In this document: positions 63,859 to 64,000 of the stretch, piece after piece | Numbering within the stretch: the stretch's first letter is position 1 | Layout: the number at the start of each line of letters is the position of its first letter | DNA from: Paenibacillus lutrae | GTDB lineage: Bacteria; Bacillota; Bacilli; Paenibacillales; NBRC-103111 | Length of the DNA stretch: 64,000 nucleotides | Assembly: GCF_009757775.1 (NCBI RefSeq) | Contig: NZ_RHLK01000004.1 | Span: 117,191-181,190, forward strand | Reading direction: 5' to 3' | Program-made: the position numbers and the translations under genes | Notes under the pieces: model-generated | The model's input: the letters and a program-made list of their open reading frames with translations, nothing else | What the model was told of the DNA's origin: nothing | Database searches by the model: none

Positions 63859-64000
63859 TTCTTGGTGTTTGGTTCTTGGTGTTTGGTTCTTGGTGTTTGG
63901 TTCTTGGTGTTTGGTTCTTGGTGTTTGGTTCTTGGTGTTTGGTTCTTGGTGTTTGGTTCTTGGTGTTTGGTTCTTGGTGTTTGGTTCTTGGTGTTTGGTT
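63859..64000. repeat. 14-bp tandem repeat, TTCTTGGTGTTTGG x10, continuing off the window
   Basis: Ten full copies (63859-63998), each made of TTCTTGG plus the TGTTTGG unit of the array next to it. So a 7-bp unit array seems to have given rise to a two-unit 14-bp array. The right end is outside the window. Confidence 0.95.

Noticed and set aside
63782..64000. Considered as a CRISPR array or coding repeat
   Set aside because: Units of 7 and 14 bp without spacers, and no supported start in any frame across it.

Overview
The window looks like a chromosome segment of a spore-forming Firmicute, most likely a Paenibacillus or close relative. The signs are strong GGAGG ribosome binding sites with frequent GTG/TTG starts, a YhcN/YlaJ-type sporulation lipoprotein, CotF-like coat proteins, a caa3 oxidase (ctaCDEFG plus ctaM), a YesM/YesN-type regulator pair beside a sugar ABC transporter, and a YwaC-type alarmone synthetase. 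The genus is inferred from gene content and recalled protein similarity, not from a marker gene search.

Layout. 1-1.7 kb: an MFS exporter (cut by the window edge) and its TetR regulator, with three copies of one operator-like motif. 1.9-2.4 kb: two small genes. 2.5-9.8 kb: carbohydrate ABC transporter (binding protein and two permeases) with its histidine kinase/AraC-type response regulator. 10-12.9 kb: a cobalamin-binding protein carrying a CarH-type W-x9-EH motif, followed by a hybrid histidine kinase, probably a B12-based light or cobalamin sensing pathway. 13.2-14.4 kb: small alarmone synthetase and a NaK-like channel with an altered filter. 14.4-21.8 kb: threonine synthase, a truncated phosphotransferase, a DUF1801 protein, a creatininase-family protein, heme O synthase and an Agr-like LytTR/GHKL two-component pair.

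22-24.7 kb is an AT-rich accessory patch with a type I CBASS defence pair (CD-NTase plus a two-TM, beta-rich Cap15-like effector), flanked by decayed coding fragments. 24.9-38.6 kb is one minus-strand operon of five translationally coupled genes: an exonuclease/endonuclease/phosphatase-fold enzyme with a complete catalytic set, a ~1520-residue DUF6603-type beta-rich protein, two further very large proteins of unknown family and a fibre-like protein. None has an obvious signal peptide. This is the best candidate for an undescribed system here.

38.9-43.6 kb: a YhaPQ-type ABC exporter and a YtrA-type GntR/ABC operon. 43.7-49 kb: the cytochrome caa3 oxidase operon. 49.3-60 kb: YhcN lipoprotein, a DEAD-box helicase with a very long Arg/Gly-rich tail, a guanylate-kinase-like protein with an altered P-loop, a CvfC-family HEAT-repeat protein, an M48 protease, an MBL-fold hydrolase, a candidate structured RNA (57.0-57.1 kb), coat-like proteins, a MITE-like element and methylglyoxal synthase. 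60.2-63.7 kb: thiamine operon thiD-thiE-thiC (transcribed thiD first), preceded by a long array of 7-bp and 14-bp tandem repeats that runs off the window.

Most of the window is ordinary core metabolism. The accessory interest is concentrated at 22-38.6 kb, where the CBASS pair and the five-gene operon lie side by side on the same strand, and at the B12/kinase locus at 10-12.9 kb.
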